From DDH964 sp963806685 (GTDB taxonomy: Bacteria > Desulfobacterota > Desulfuromonadia > Desulfuromonadales > DDH964), in NCBI GenBank assembly GCA_963806685.1, contig CAWDZB010000006.1:62001-126000 (forward strand): 64,000 bases of DNA, written 5' to 3'. A program made the translations under genes and the position numbers. The notes beneath the pieces are model-generated. The model had not been told where the DNA came from. It worked only from the letters and a program-made list of their open reading frames with translations, and did no database searches. This document shows, piece by piece, positions 43,068 through 51,276 of the stretch; the first letter of the stretch is position 1; every line of letters starts with the position of its first letter.

Positions 43068-43715
43068 ATGGGATTTTTTATAACATTCGAGGGGATCGAG
43101 GGCTGCGGCAAGAGCACCCAGCTGCAGCGGCTGGCGGCAAGGCTGCGGACAGCCGGTGAAGTGGTCTTGGTTACCCGGGAACCGGGAGGATGCGCCATCG
43201 CCGACGCCTTGCGCGCCCTGCTCCTCGACAGCGCCAACAGCGCCATGGCGCCGACCACTGAATTGCTGCTCTATGCCGCGGCCCGTGCCCAGCACGTCGC
43301 CGAAGTGATCCGCCCGGCCCTGGACGCCGGCCGCATCGTTCTCTGCGACCGCTTCAGTGATGCTTCCCTCGCCTACCAGGGGTACGGCCGCGGTCTTGAC
43401 CGACCGCTGATCGGGGAGTTGAACCGGGTGGCGACGAACGGCCTCGTCCCGGACCTGACCCTGCTCCTCGATTTCCCAGCCGAGGAGGGGCTGGCCCGGG
43501 CCCGGCGACGCAACGCCGGCAGCGACGGGCCGGACGAGGGACGCTTCGAGGCCGAATCGCTGGCTTTCCACCGGCGGGTGCGGGACGGCTACCTGGAGCT
43601 TGCCGCCACCGGACCGCGGTTCCGAACCATCGATGCCCGCGGCGACCTGGCGACGGTGGCTGCGCGGATCGACGCCGCCCTCACCCCGCTGTTGGCCGCC
43701 CGGAGGCCGGCATGA
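43068..43715 (+). CDS. tmk: Thymidylate kinase
   Basis: Phosphorylates dTMP to dTDP. The 215-residue protein has the P-loop FEGIEGCGKSTQ, TREPGG (a DRX-like dTMP-binding region follows as CDRFSDASLAYQGYGRG) and a lid with RARRRNAGSDGPDEGRFE. It is complete and leads the operon tmk-holB-ricT-metG-tatD. It overlaps holB by 4 nt. Confidence 0.96.
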   Translation: MGFFITFEGIEGCGKSTQLQRLAARLRTAGEVVLVTREPGGCAIADALRALLLDSANSAMAPTTELLLYAAARAQHVAEVIRPALDAGRIVLCDRFSDASLAYQGYGRGLDRPLIGELNRVATNGLVPDLTLLLDFPAEEGLARARRRNAGSDGPDEGRFEAESLAFHRRVRDGYLELAATGPRFRTIDARGDLATVAARIDAALTPLLAARRPA

Positions 43716-44680
43716 CCTTCGCGCAGATCCACGGCCATGCCACCCAGAAGGACATCCTGCGTCGCGCCCTGGCTTCCGGCCGGCTTGCCCACGCCTACCT
43801 CTTCGAAGGCCCCGAGGGGGTCGGCAAGCGACTGATGGCCCTGGCCTTGGTACGAGCGATCTTCTGCAAGGAGGGGACGGGCTGCGGAACCTGCAGCGCC
43901 TGCCGCAAGGTCGACCACAACAACCATCCCGACCTGCTGATCGTCGCGCCCGACGGCAACACAATCAAGATCGAACAGGTGCGGGCGCTACAGAAAGAAC
44001 TGGCCTATCGACCGCTGGAGGCGCCGCGCAAGATCTGCCTGATCGACGGCGCCGAAAAACTTGGCACCAATGCCGGCAACGCCCTGCTCAAGACCTTGGA
44101 GGAACCTTCACCGCGGGCTCTGCTGATCCTGCTGTCACCCCTGCCGGAGCATGTCCTCGGCACCATCCGCTCCCGCTGCCAGCGCCTCCCCTTCGCCCGG
44201 CTGCCGCGAACGCAGGTCGAAGGAGTGCTGCGCGAGCGGCTGAATCTGGACGCCGCCCAGGGGCACATTCTGGCCGCCCTCTCGGAGGGGAGCTTTCAAC
44301 GGGCGCTGGGGCGCGACCGGGAACTCTACCTGGAGCAGCGCCGGGAACTTCTCAAGGCCCTCACCGCCCTCTCCCCGGGGAGCATCCTGCCGATCTTCGA
44401 ACTGGCCCGCTCCCTCGCCGAGGAGAAGGAGCGGCTGCCGGATATCCTGGAGATATTCCAGGCCTTTTACCGGGACCTGCTGCTGGTGCGTCACGGCCGG
44501 AGCGAGGAGGAACTGGTGAACATCGACCTGCGGGAGAAGCTCCAGCGGGTCGCCGCCCGGGAGGACACCCCGTCCCTGCTGCGCAAGCTCGATGCCCTGG
44601 CGAACTGCCGCCGGCAGCTGACCCGCAACGTCAACCGGCAGCTGGCCCTTGAGGTGCTGCTGCTGCGCCTGGCCGCCTGA
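43712..44680 (+). CDS. holB: DNA polymerase III delta' subunit
   Basis: Clamp-loader stator subunit. The 322-residue protein has LAHAYLFEGPEGVGKRLMALAL (P-loop region), the zinc-binding GCGTCSACRKVDHNNHPD, IKIEQVRALQKELAYRP, and ALLKTLEEPSPRALLILLS containing the SRC motif further on (IRSRCQRLPF). It overlaps tmk by 4 nt, a conserved pair, and ricT follows after about 75 nt. Confidence 0.94.
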   Translation: MTFAQIHGHATQKDILRRALASGRLAHAYLFEGPEGVGKRLMALALVRAIFCKEGTGCGTCSACRKVDHNNHPDLLIVAPDGNTIKIEQVRALQKELAYRPLEAPRKICLIDGAEKLGTNAGNALLKTLEEPSPRALLILLSPLPEHVLGTIRSRCQRLPFARLPRTQVEGVLRERLNLDAAQGHILAALSEGSFQRALGRDRELYLEQRRELLKALTALSPGSILPIFELARSLAEEKERLPDILEIFQAFYRDLLLVRHGRSEEELVNIDLREKLQRVAAREDTPSLLRKLDALANCRRQLTRNVNRQLALEVLLLRLAA

Positions 44681-44754
44681 GCTTAGAGCGTCCCATTCCC
44701 TTCAATCTCCCGGCGACGTCTGCCAACCGGCGCTCCCCGGAAACGGATAAAAAA

Positions 44755-45840
44755 ATGTCCAGAATCGTCAAGATCAAGTTTCGTGATGCCGGCAAGCAGT
44801 ACGACTTCAACGCCCAGCAATGGGAGCTGTGCGCCGGTGACCTGGTGGTGGTCGAAACCGATCGCGGTCGCGCCCTCGGCACCGTGGTCCTTCCCCCCGG
44901 AGAGGTTCCAGAGGGAGAGGTCGGCACCGACCTGAAGAACATTTTGCGCCCGGCCGGCGACGAGGACCGGATGATGGCAGCGGCCAATGCCGCCCGCGAA
45001 AAGGATGCCATGGCCTTCTGCCGGCAGCGGATCGCCGAACGCCGCATGGAGATGAAGCTGGTGCGCGCCGAATACCTCTTCGACGGCTCCAAGATCATCT
45101 TCTACTTCACCGCCGACGGCCGGGTCGACTTCCGGGAACTGGTCAAGGACCTCGCCCATCACTTCCATACCCGCATCGAGATGCGCCAGATCGGGGTGCG
45201 CGACGAAGCCAAGCTGACTGGCGGCATCGGCATCTGCGGCCGCGAGCTGTGCTGCTGCACCTTCCTCACCGAGTTCGCGCCGGTTTCGGTGAAGATGGCC
45301 AAGGAGCAGGGGCTGGCCCTCAACCCGACCAAGATCAGCGGCCAGTGCGGGAGGCTGCTCTGCTGCCTGGCCTACGAGTTCGAAACCTACTGCGCGCTGC
45401 GCAAGGGGCTGCCCAAGGCCGGTCGCAAGGTGACCGTCGACGGCAACGAGGCGGAAGTGGCCGAGGTGAACGTTCTCGCCCAGAAGGTCACCGTGCGCAT
45501 GGGGGACGGCAGCCGCGTCGCTCTGACCGCCGGCGAGGTGGCCAGCGGCGAGCGTCTGCAGCCAGCGCCCGGTGGCGAGCAGCCGGCCCAGGCGCCGTCG
45601 CGGCCGGCTGCTCGCGACCGCAATCGCCGCGAACGCCCCGCGCGCCGGTCGCGGGAGGAGCGCCAGCGCCCCTCCCGCCCCGCGGAGAAAGCCGCGGCGC
45701 GCTCTCCGCCATCGGCTCCGGCTCCGGCGCCGCCGCCCGCCGCGGCCGAAGTCGATCAGCCTGGCAGCAGCGAATCTGCCCCGGTGAAGAAGAGCCGGCG
45801 CCGCAGCCGCAACCGGCGGCGTCCCAAGCCCAAAGAATGA
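44755..45840 (+). CDS. ricT: RicT/YaaT-like PSP1-domain protein with basic tail
   Basis: A 361-residue PSP1 protein. Residues 1-265 match RicT (YaaT): ELCAGDLVVVETDRGRALGTVV, LVRAEYLFDGSKIIFYFTADGRVDFRELV, and the Cys-rich GGIGICGRELCCCTF and SGQCGRLLCCL. In Bacillus, RicT joins RicA and RicF in a complex with two 4Fe-4S clusters that affects RNase Y and mRNA processing. Residues about 270-361 are an Arg/Ala/Pro-rich, probably disordered tail ending RRRSRNRRRPKPKE, suited to RNA binding. Position after holB is the same as in Bacillus and other Gram-positives. Confidence 0.88.
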   Translation: MSRIVKIKFRDAGKQYDFNAQQWELCAGDLVVVETDRGRALGTVVLPPGEVPEGEVGTDLKNILRPAGDEDRMMAAANAAREKDAMAFCRQRIAERRMEMKLVRAEYLFDGSKIIFYFTADGRVDFRELVKDLAHHFHTRIEMRQIGVRDEAKLTGGIGICGRELCCCTFLTEFAPVSVKMAKEQGLALNPTKISGQCGRLLCCLAYEFETYCALRKGLPKAGRKVTVDGNEAEVAEVNVLAQKVTVRMGDGSRVALTAGEVASGERLQPAPGGEQPAQAPSRPAARDRNRRERPARRSREERQRPSRPAEKAAARSPPSAPAPAPPPAAAEVDQPGSSESAPVKKSRRRSRNRRRPKPKE

Positions 45841-45903
45841 TCGTTCACTAACGACTGCCTTTGCGGCGCCGACCGCGCCGTTGCCCATACCCAGGAGAGG
45901 ACC

Positions 45904-47436
45904 ATGGAGAAGCGCTTTTACATCACCACCCCGATCTACTACGTCAATGACGTGCCACACATCGGCCATGCCTATACCACCCTGGCCTGCGACGTGCTGG
46001 CCCGCTACAAACGCGCCCGCGGCTACGAGGTCTTTTTCCTCACCGGCACCGACGAACACGGCCAGAAGGTCGAAAAGGCGGCCCATACCAAGGGGGAGAC
46101 CCCGCTGGAGCTTGCCGACCGGGTGATGAAGCGCTTCCAGGCGCTGTGGGAGAAGCTCAACATCAGCAACAACGACTTTATCCGCACCTCCCAGGAGCGC
46201 CACAAGAAGGGGGTGCGGGCGCTCTTCGAGCTGATCCAGGGCAGGGGGGACATCTACCTCGGCGAGTACGAGGACTGGTACTGCACCCCCTGCGAGACCT
46301 TCTGGACCGAGCTGCAGCTCCACGACGGCAACTGCCCCGACTGCGGCCGGCCGACGGAGAAACTGAAGGAGGAATCCTACTTCTTCCGCATGAGCAAGTA
46401 CCAGCAGGCGCTCCTCGACCACATCGAAGCCAATCCCGAATTCATCCAGCCGCGAAGCCGCCGCAACGAGATCGTCAACTTCGTCAAGGAGGGGCTGCGC
46501 GACCTCTCGATCTCCCGCACCACCTTCTCCTGGGGGATCCCGGTGCCGGGAAACGAGAAGCACGTCGTCTACGTCTGGTTCGACGCCTTGACCAACTACA
46601 TCACCGCGCTCGGTTATCCCGACGACCCTCAGGGAAACTATAAAAAATTCTGGCCGGTCGACGTCCACGTCATCGGCAAGGACATCCTGCGCTTCCACAC
46701 CGTCTACTGGCCGACCTTCCTGCTCGCCGCCGGCCTGCCGCTGCCGAAGAAGGTCTTCGCCCACGGCTGGTGGACGGTCGAGGGGCAGAAGATGAGCAAG
46801 AGCCTGGCCAACGTCGTCGAGCCGAACATGTTGGTCGACAAGTACGGCGTCGACGCCATCCGTTACTTCCTGCTGCGCGAGGTCCCCTTCGGTCTCGACG
46901 GCGACTTCTCGCACAGCGCCCTGGTCCACCGCATCAACTCGGATCTCGCCAACGACCTCGGCAACCTGGTCTCCCGCTCTACGGCGATGCTTGCCAAGTA
47001 CTTTGACGGCGTCCTCCCTGCCGCCGCCGCGACCGATGCCGTTGATACGGCCTTCATCGCCCACTTCCCGCAGGCGGTGACCGCGGTCGATACCCTGATG
47101 GGCGAACTCGCCTTCAACAAGGCGCTGCAGGCGATCTGGGAACTGGTAAGCGCCGCCAACAAGTATATCGATGATACCGCCCCCTGGGCGCTGGCCAAGA
47201 AGGAGGAGGACCGCCCGCGCCTCGGCAGGGTGATGTACAACCTGCTCGAGGCGGTGCGCCTGGTCGGCCTGCTGGTCGGCCCCTTCATGCCCGAGACCGC
47301 CGCGCGCATCGCCGCCATTCTCGGCGGCGACCCGCAGGATTTGACCATTACCGGCCGCGACGGCTGGGGGGGGCTGGCCGCCGGCACCCGGATCGAGAAG
47401 GCCGCGCCGCTCTTCCCGCGCATCGAAACCGAGTGA
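45904..47436 (+). CDS. metG: Methionyl-tRNA synthetase
   Basis: Charges tRNA-Met. The 510-residue protein has HIGH in YYVNDVPHIGHAYTT, the zinc knuckle CTPCETFWTE...CPDCGRP, WFDALTNYITALGYP, and KMSKS in GQKMSKSLANVV. It has the anticodon-binding helical domain but no C-terminal tRNA-binding (Trbp111-like) domain, so it is the shorter form. GGAGAGG lies just upstream of the ATG. Fifth-gene neighbour tatD follows after a 205-nt gap holding a repeat. Confidence 0.96.
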   Translation: MEKRFYITTPIYYVNDVPHIGHAYTTLACDVLARYKRARGYEVFFLTGTDEHGQKVEKAAHTKGETPLELADRVMKRFQALWEKLNISNNDFIRTSQERHKKGVRALFELIQGRGDIYLGEYEDWYCTPCETFWTELQLHDGNCPDCGRPTEKLKEESYFFRMSKYQQALLDHIEANPEFIQPRSRRNEIVNFVKEGLRDLSISRTTFSWGIPVPGNEKHVVYVWFDALTNYITALGYPDDPQGNYKKFWPVDVHVIGKDILRFHTVYWPTFLLAAGLPLPKKVFAHGWWTVEGQKMSKSLANVVEPNMLVDKYGVDAIRYFLLREVPFGLDGDFSHSALVHRINSDLANDLGNLVSRSTAMLAKYFDGVLPAAAATDAVDTAFIAHFPQAVTAVDTLMGELAFNKALQAIWELVSAANKYIDDTAPWALAKKEEDRPRLGRVMYNLLEAVRLVGLLVGPFMPETAARIAAILGGDPQDLTITGRDGWGGLAAGTRIEKAAPLFPRIETE

Positions 47437-47463
47437 TCGGCTAAACTGACAACAGCGCCTATC

Positions 47464-47578
47464 GCCACAGAGACACTGAGACACTGAGGAGGCCGGGGCC
47501 AATAGAAATTTTGTCGACCTCCCAGATAACTAGGCGACGTCCCGATTAATTCTCTGTGTCTCTGGGCCTCCGTGGCCA
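47464..47578. repeat. Imperfect inverted repeat of the CACAGAG family
   Basis: CCACAGAGACACTGAGACAC at 47464-47492 is partly mirrored at 47551-47578 by CTCTGTGTCTCTGGGCCTCCGTGG. Words of this kind recur between genes in many bacterial genomes. The pair could fold into a long imperfect hairpin between metG and tatD. Confidence 0.55.
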
Positions 47579-47641
47579 ACAAGAATTCTGATTACATAGT
47601 AGTTCGGGGTGCTGCGGCGCCCCGTTCTGTTTGGAGATTCC

Positions 47642-49027
47642 ATGAGCAGCATTCATCCCCTGGTCGACACCCACGCCCACCTCGATGGCGAGCGCTTTAC
47701 CGGCGAGCTTGAGGCGGTCCTCAAGCGAGCCACCGAGGCCGGGGTCTCGCGCATCCTCACCGTCGGCTGCGACCTGGCATCGTCGCGGGCCAGCGTGGCG
47801 CTGGCCGAGGAACATGAGGAAATCTATGCCGCGGTCGGCATCCACCCTCACGATGCCCTCACTATTGACACCGCCGCCCTGGACGAGTTGCGGCAGCTGG
47901 CCGCCCATCCCAGAGTGGTGGCGATCGGAGAGACCGGCCTCGACTTCTACCGCGACCGCGCCCCCCGCGAAGCCCAGCGCCAGGCTTTCGCCGCGCAGAT
48001 CCGCCTCGCCCGCGAACTCGGCAAGCCGCTGATCGTCCACGACCGGGACGCCCACGACGAGATCCTGGCCATCCTGCGCGCGGAAAACGCCGCCGAGGCG
48101 GGGGGGGTGCTGCACTGCTTTTCGGGCGACCTCGCCATGGCCAGGTCCTGCCTGGAACTCGGCTTCTACCTCTCCATCGCCGGGCCGGTCACCTATCCGA
48201 AGAACGATGAGCTGCGCGAGGTGGTGCGGGCCGTCTCCGTCGACCGGCTGCTGGTCGAGACCGACTGTCCCTACCTTGCCCCCCAGTCCCGCCGCGGCAA
48301 GCGCAACGAGCCGGCCCTGGTCGCCGAGACGGCGGCGATGGTCGCCGAAGTCAAGGGGCTGACCCTCGACGACGTAGCGCGGGTGACGACCCTCAATGCC
48401 TTCACCCTGTTCGGCATCGGCGAGGTCGACCAGACTACGCGCATCGCCTACACCATCCGCAACAGCCTCTACCTCAACGTCACCAACCGCTGCACCAACG
48501 CCTGTACCTTCTGCGCCAAGTTCAAGGACTTCACCGTCAAGGGGCACCACCTGCGACTGGAGCACGAGCCGACGGTCGCGGAGGTCAAGCAGGCGATCGG
48601 CGACCCGAAACGCTACGCCGAGGTGGTCTTCTGCGGCTACGGCGAGCCGCTGATCCGCCTCGAGCTGATCAAGGAGATCGCCGCCTGGTTGCAGGAGCAG
48701 GGGGTGAAGGTGCGCATCAACAGCGACGGCCAGGCCAACCTGGTCCATGGCCGCGACATCCTGCCGGAGCTTGCAGGACTGATCGACGCCATCTCGGTGT
48801 CGCTGAACGCCCCCGACGCCGCCACCTACCAGCACTGGTGCCGCAGCCGCTTCGGCGAGGCCGGCTACCGGGCGGTCTGCGATTTCCTGCGCGAAGCAAC
48901 CCGTTACATCCCCGAGGTCACCGCCAGTGCCGTCACCCTGCCGGGGATTGACATCGCCGCCTGCCGGCGGCTGGCTGCTGAGTTGGGGGTGGAGTTTCGC
49001 GAGCGGGAGTACAACGAGGTCGGCTGA
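47642..49027 (+). CDS. TatD-family nuclease fused to TatD-associated radical SAM domain
   Basis: A 461-residue fusion. Residues 1-255 are a TatD metal-dependent hydrolase: DTHAHLDGERF, GIHPHDA, AIGETGLDFYRD, VHDRDAH and VETDCPYLAP give the metal ligands. Residues about 265-461 form a radical SAM domain with CTNACTFCAKF (CX3CX2C), VVFCGYGEPLIRLELIKE and ISVSLNAPD, like the stand-alone TatD-associated radical SAM family. The ATG at 47642 has GGAG 6 nt upstream. Both active sites look intact. TatD proteins are 3'-5' DNA exonucleases or editing enzymes; the radical SAM substrate is unknown. No stop or frameshift separates the halves, so the fusion is real in this sequence. Confidence 0.9.
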   Translation: MSSIHPLVDTHAHLDGERFTGELEAVLKRATEAGVSRILTVGCDLASSRASVALAEEHEEIYAAVGIHPHDALTIDTAALDELRQLAAHPRVVAIGETGLDFYRDRAPREAQRQAFAAQIRLARELGKPLIVHDRDAHDEILAILRAENAAEAGGVLHCFSGDLAMARSCLELGFYLSIAGPVTYPKNDELREVVRAVSVDRLLVETDCPYLAPQSRRGKRNEPALVAETAAMVAEVKGLTLDDVARVTTLNAFTLFGIGEVDQTTRIAYTIRNSLYLNVTNRCTNACTFCAKFKDFTVKGHHLRLEHEPTVAEVKQAIGDPKRYAEVVFCGYGEPLIRLELIKEIAAWLQEQGVKVRINSDGQANLVHGRDILPELAGLIDAISVSLNAPDAATYQHWCRSRFGEAGYRAVCDFLREATRYIPEVTASAVTLPGIDIAACRRLAAELGVEFREREYNEVG

Positions 49028-49283
49028 TTGCTACCTCCCCTGCCCGCAACGGCCAAACTTGGCCGTCCATCGCAAAGTTCATCCATGGGGCCTCGACATT
49101 CCCTTAAGGGCCGTTTCCCCGAATAGTCCAAACCTTTCCCCACCTTGCCGGCCCCACCATTTTGGTTCCCGAGCAGATTCCATTGACCCGTATTGACAAG
49201 CATCGATTTTGGGGTCAAATGAAGATAACCTCCCTTGTCTTAAGCGTTTTTAGCAAACCACTTTCGGCCGAAGGAACCGCCTT

Positions 49284-51032
49284 ATGGAGGACCAAGGGAA
49301 AGGCCCGCTCGATTCGCCGCTCACTTACCAGGCCCTCTACCTGCGCACGCCGATGATGATGCACTCCATCGACCCGTCCGGTCGGCTGGTGGCGGTCAGC
49401 GATTTCTGGCTCGAGACCCTCGGTTACCATCGCGAGGAGGTCATCGGCCATCCGCTCACCGAATTTTTCACCGAGTCCTCCCGCACCTTCGCCGAAGAAA
49501 CCGCCCTCCCCCGCTTTTTCCTGACCGGCATGGCTCGGGACGTTCCCTACCAGATGGTCAAGAAAAACGGCGAGGTGATCGAGGTGCTGATCTCGGCGAC
49601 CGCCGAACGGGCCGCGGACGGCACCATCATCGGCAGCATGGCCGGCATCGTCGATGTCACCGAACAGAAGAAGGCCGAGCAGGAAGTCCAGCGCCTGGCC
49701 CATTACGATTCCCTGACCGGAAAGCCCAATCGCTACCTGCTCCAGGACCGGCTGCAGCATGCCCTGGCCCAGGCGGATCGGGACGGCCACAAGGTCGGCG
49801 TCATGTTCGTCGACCTAGACCGCTTCAAGTGGGTCAACGACACCCTCGGCCACGCCGCCGGCGATACCCTGCTGATGGAGGTGGGGGAGCGGCTGCAGGG
49901 CTGCGTGCGCCGCGCGGATACGGTGGCCCGCTACGGCGGTGACGAATTCGTCGTACTCCTCTACGGCTTCGACTCCGATGACGAACCGGGCAACTTCGCC
50001 CAGCGCTTTCTCAATGCCCTCAACCGGCCGATTCACCTCGACGGGGTGGAACTGATCAACAGTGCCAGCATCGGCATCGCCCTTTATCCCCTGGACGGAC
50101 GGGATCCGGGCAGCCTGCTGCGTAACGCCGATACCGCAATGTATGCGGCCAAGGAAGAGGGCCGCAACACCTTCCAGTTCTTTTCCTCCCGGATGAATGC
50201 CCGGGTCACGGAGAAACTGCGCCTGGAAAACTGTCTGCGCAATGCCCTGAAGGTGGGCGAGATGTTCCTCGAGTACCAGCCGCAGCTCGATCTTCGCAAT
50301 TGCCGGGTAACCGGCTTCGAGGCCCTGGTGCGCTGGCGCGACCCGCAGGAGGGGGTCATCCTCCCGGCCCGCTTCATCCCCGTGGCCGAGGAGACCGGTC
50401 TGATCTACCCCCTCGGCGAATGGGTCCTGCGTACCGCCTGCCGGCAGGCACGCGCCTGGCAGAATGCCGGCTACCCACCGGTGCGCATGGCCGTCAACAT
50501 CTCCGCCAAGCAGCTGCGGCGCTACGACTTCATCGAGTTGGTCGAGGGGATCCTGGCAGAGACCGGACTGCCGGCGCACTGCCTGGAAATCGAGATGACG
50601 GAAAGCGTGATCATGGAGAACATCCAAGAGTCCATTTCCACCCTGACCGATCTCAAGGTGCGCAACATCCACCTCTCCATCGACGATTTCGGCACCGGCT
50701 ACTCCTCCCTCACCTACCTCAAGCACTTCCCCTTCGACCGGGTCAAGGTCGCCCAGGAGTTTATCCACGCCGTCCCCGACAACGCCGAGGACATGGCGAT
50801 CATCCAGGCCATCCTGGTCATGGCCTCCAGTCTCAAGCTGGACGTGATTGCCGAGGGGGTGGAAAAACGCAGCCAGCTCGACTTCCTGCGAACCCGGCAC
50901 TGCCGGGCGATGCAGGGTTTCTACTTCTCCCCGCCGGTCCCAGCGGACGAAATGACCGGCTATCTTCGTCAGGGCTGGATCGGGCCCCGGGTCTGCCCCT
51001 ACAACAGCCGGCAACCGCTGGGGGTATCCTGA
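49284..51032 (+). CDS. PAS-GGDEF-EAL cyclic-di-GMP signalling protein
   Basis: A 582-residue soluble protein. Residues about 15-135 form a PAS sensor (MMHSIDPSGRLVAVSDFWLETLGY, ADGTIIGSMAGIVDVTEQKKAE). Residues about 140-305 are a GGDEF domain with intact RYGGDEF, DLDRFKWVNDTLGH, and no obvious RxxD inhibitory site in the usual place. Residues about 315-565 are an EAL domain with EALVRW, NISAKQL, EMTES, DDFGTGYSSL and AEGVEK, so diguanylate cyclase and phosphodiesterase activity are both possible. The usual LKID strand reads VKVAQ, which keeps the Lys but loses the Asp. No transmembrane segment is seen. It stands alone. Confidence 0.92.
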   Translation: MEDQGKGPLDSPLTYQALYLRTPMMMHSIDPSGRLVAVSDFWLETLGYHREEVIGHPLTEFFTESSRTFAEETALPRFFLTGMARDVPYQMVKKNGEVIEVLISATAERAADGTIIGSMAGIVDVTEQKKAEQEVQRLAHYDSLTGKPNRYLLQDRLQHALAQADRDGHKVGVMFVDLDRFKWVNDTLGHAAGDTLLMEVGERLQGCVRRADTVARYGGDEFVVLLYGFDSDDEPGNFAQRFLNALNRPIHLDGVELINSASIGIALYPLDGRDPGSLLRNADTAMYAAKEEGRNTFQFFSSRMNARVTEKLRLENCLRNALKVGEMFLEYQPQLDLRNCRVTGFEALVRWRDPQEGVILPARFIPVAEETGLIYPLGEWVLRTACRQARAWQNAGYPPVRMAVNISAKQLRRYDFIELVEGILAETGLPAHCLEIEMTESVIMENIQESISTLTDLKVRNIHLSIDDFGTGYSSLTYLKHFPFDRVKVAQEFIHAVPDNAEDMAIIQAILVMASSLKLDVIAEGVEKRSQLDFLRTRHCRAMQGFYFSPPVPADEMTGYLRQGWIGPRVCPYNSRQPLGVS

Positions 51033-51084
51033 TCCAGGCCCGAACTAGCTGGGTTTTCACAAAAGACGTCGTCGGTTTATAGAA

Positions 51085-51123
51085 GGCTCTAGACTAGCAG
51101 GCCACCTTTGGTAGTCTAGAGCC
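51085..51123. repeat. 12-bp inverted repeat downstream of the GGDEF-EAL gene
   Basis: GGCTCTAGACTA (51085-51096) and TAGTCTAGAGCC (51112-51123) are a perfect inverted repeat with a 15-nt spacer. No T-run follows. It could be a weak terminator or a protein-binding site. Confidence 0.55.
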
Positions 51124-51217
51124 TAGTATACAGCCGGAATAATAGCTGAGGTCCCGGCGAAGACCTCCGCCCGCTGCTCGGCCGCAGCCGAAATGAAACC
51201 GCAATGGGCAAACCAAA

Positions 51218-51248
51218 GGCCGGGTCCTTTCGGACCCGGCCTCTTCTT
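51218..51248. terminator. Terminator between GGDEF-EAL gene and pyc
   Basis: GGCCGGGTCC and GGACCCGGCC form a 10-bp stem with loop TTTC. TCTTCTTT follows on the plus strand, and TTTGG on the minus strand, so it may serve both convergent genes. Confidence 0.8.
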
Positions 51249-51276
51249 TCCAACCGGCAGCCCTGCAGCCGCGGCG

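Noticed and set aside
44683..47502. Very long minus-strand ORF opposite ricT and metG
   Set aside because: It is antisense to two well-supported genes, and its composition reflects their third codon positions.
49193..49221. TTGACA at 49193 as promoter of the GGDEF-EAL gene
   Set aside because: No acceptable -10 hexamer is found at 16-18 nt (CAAATG only).
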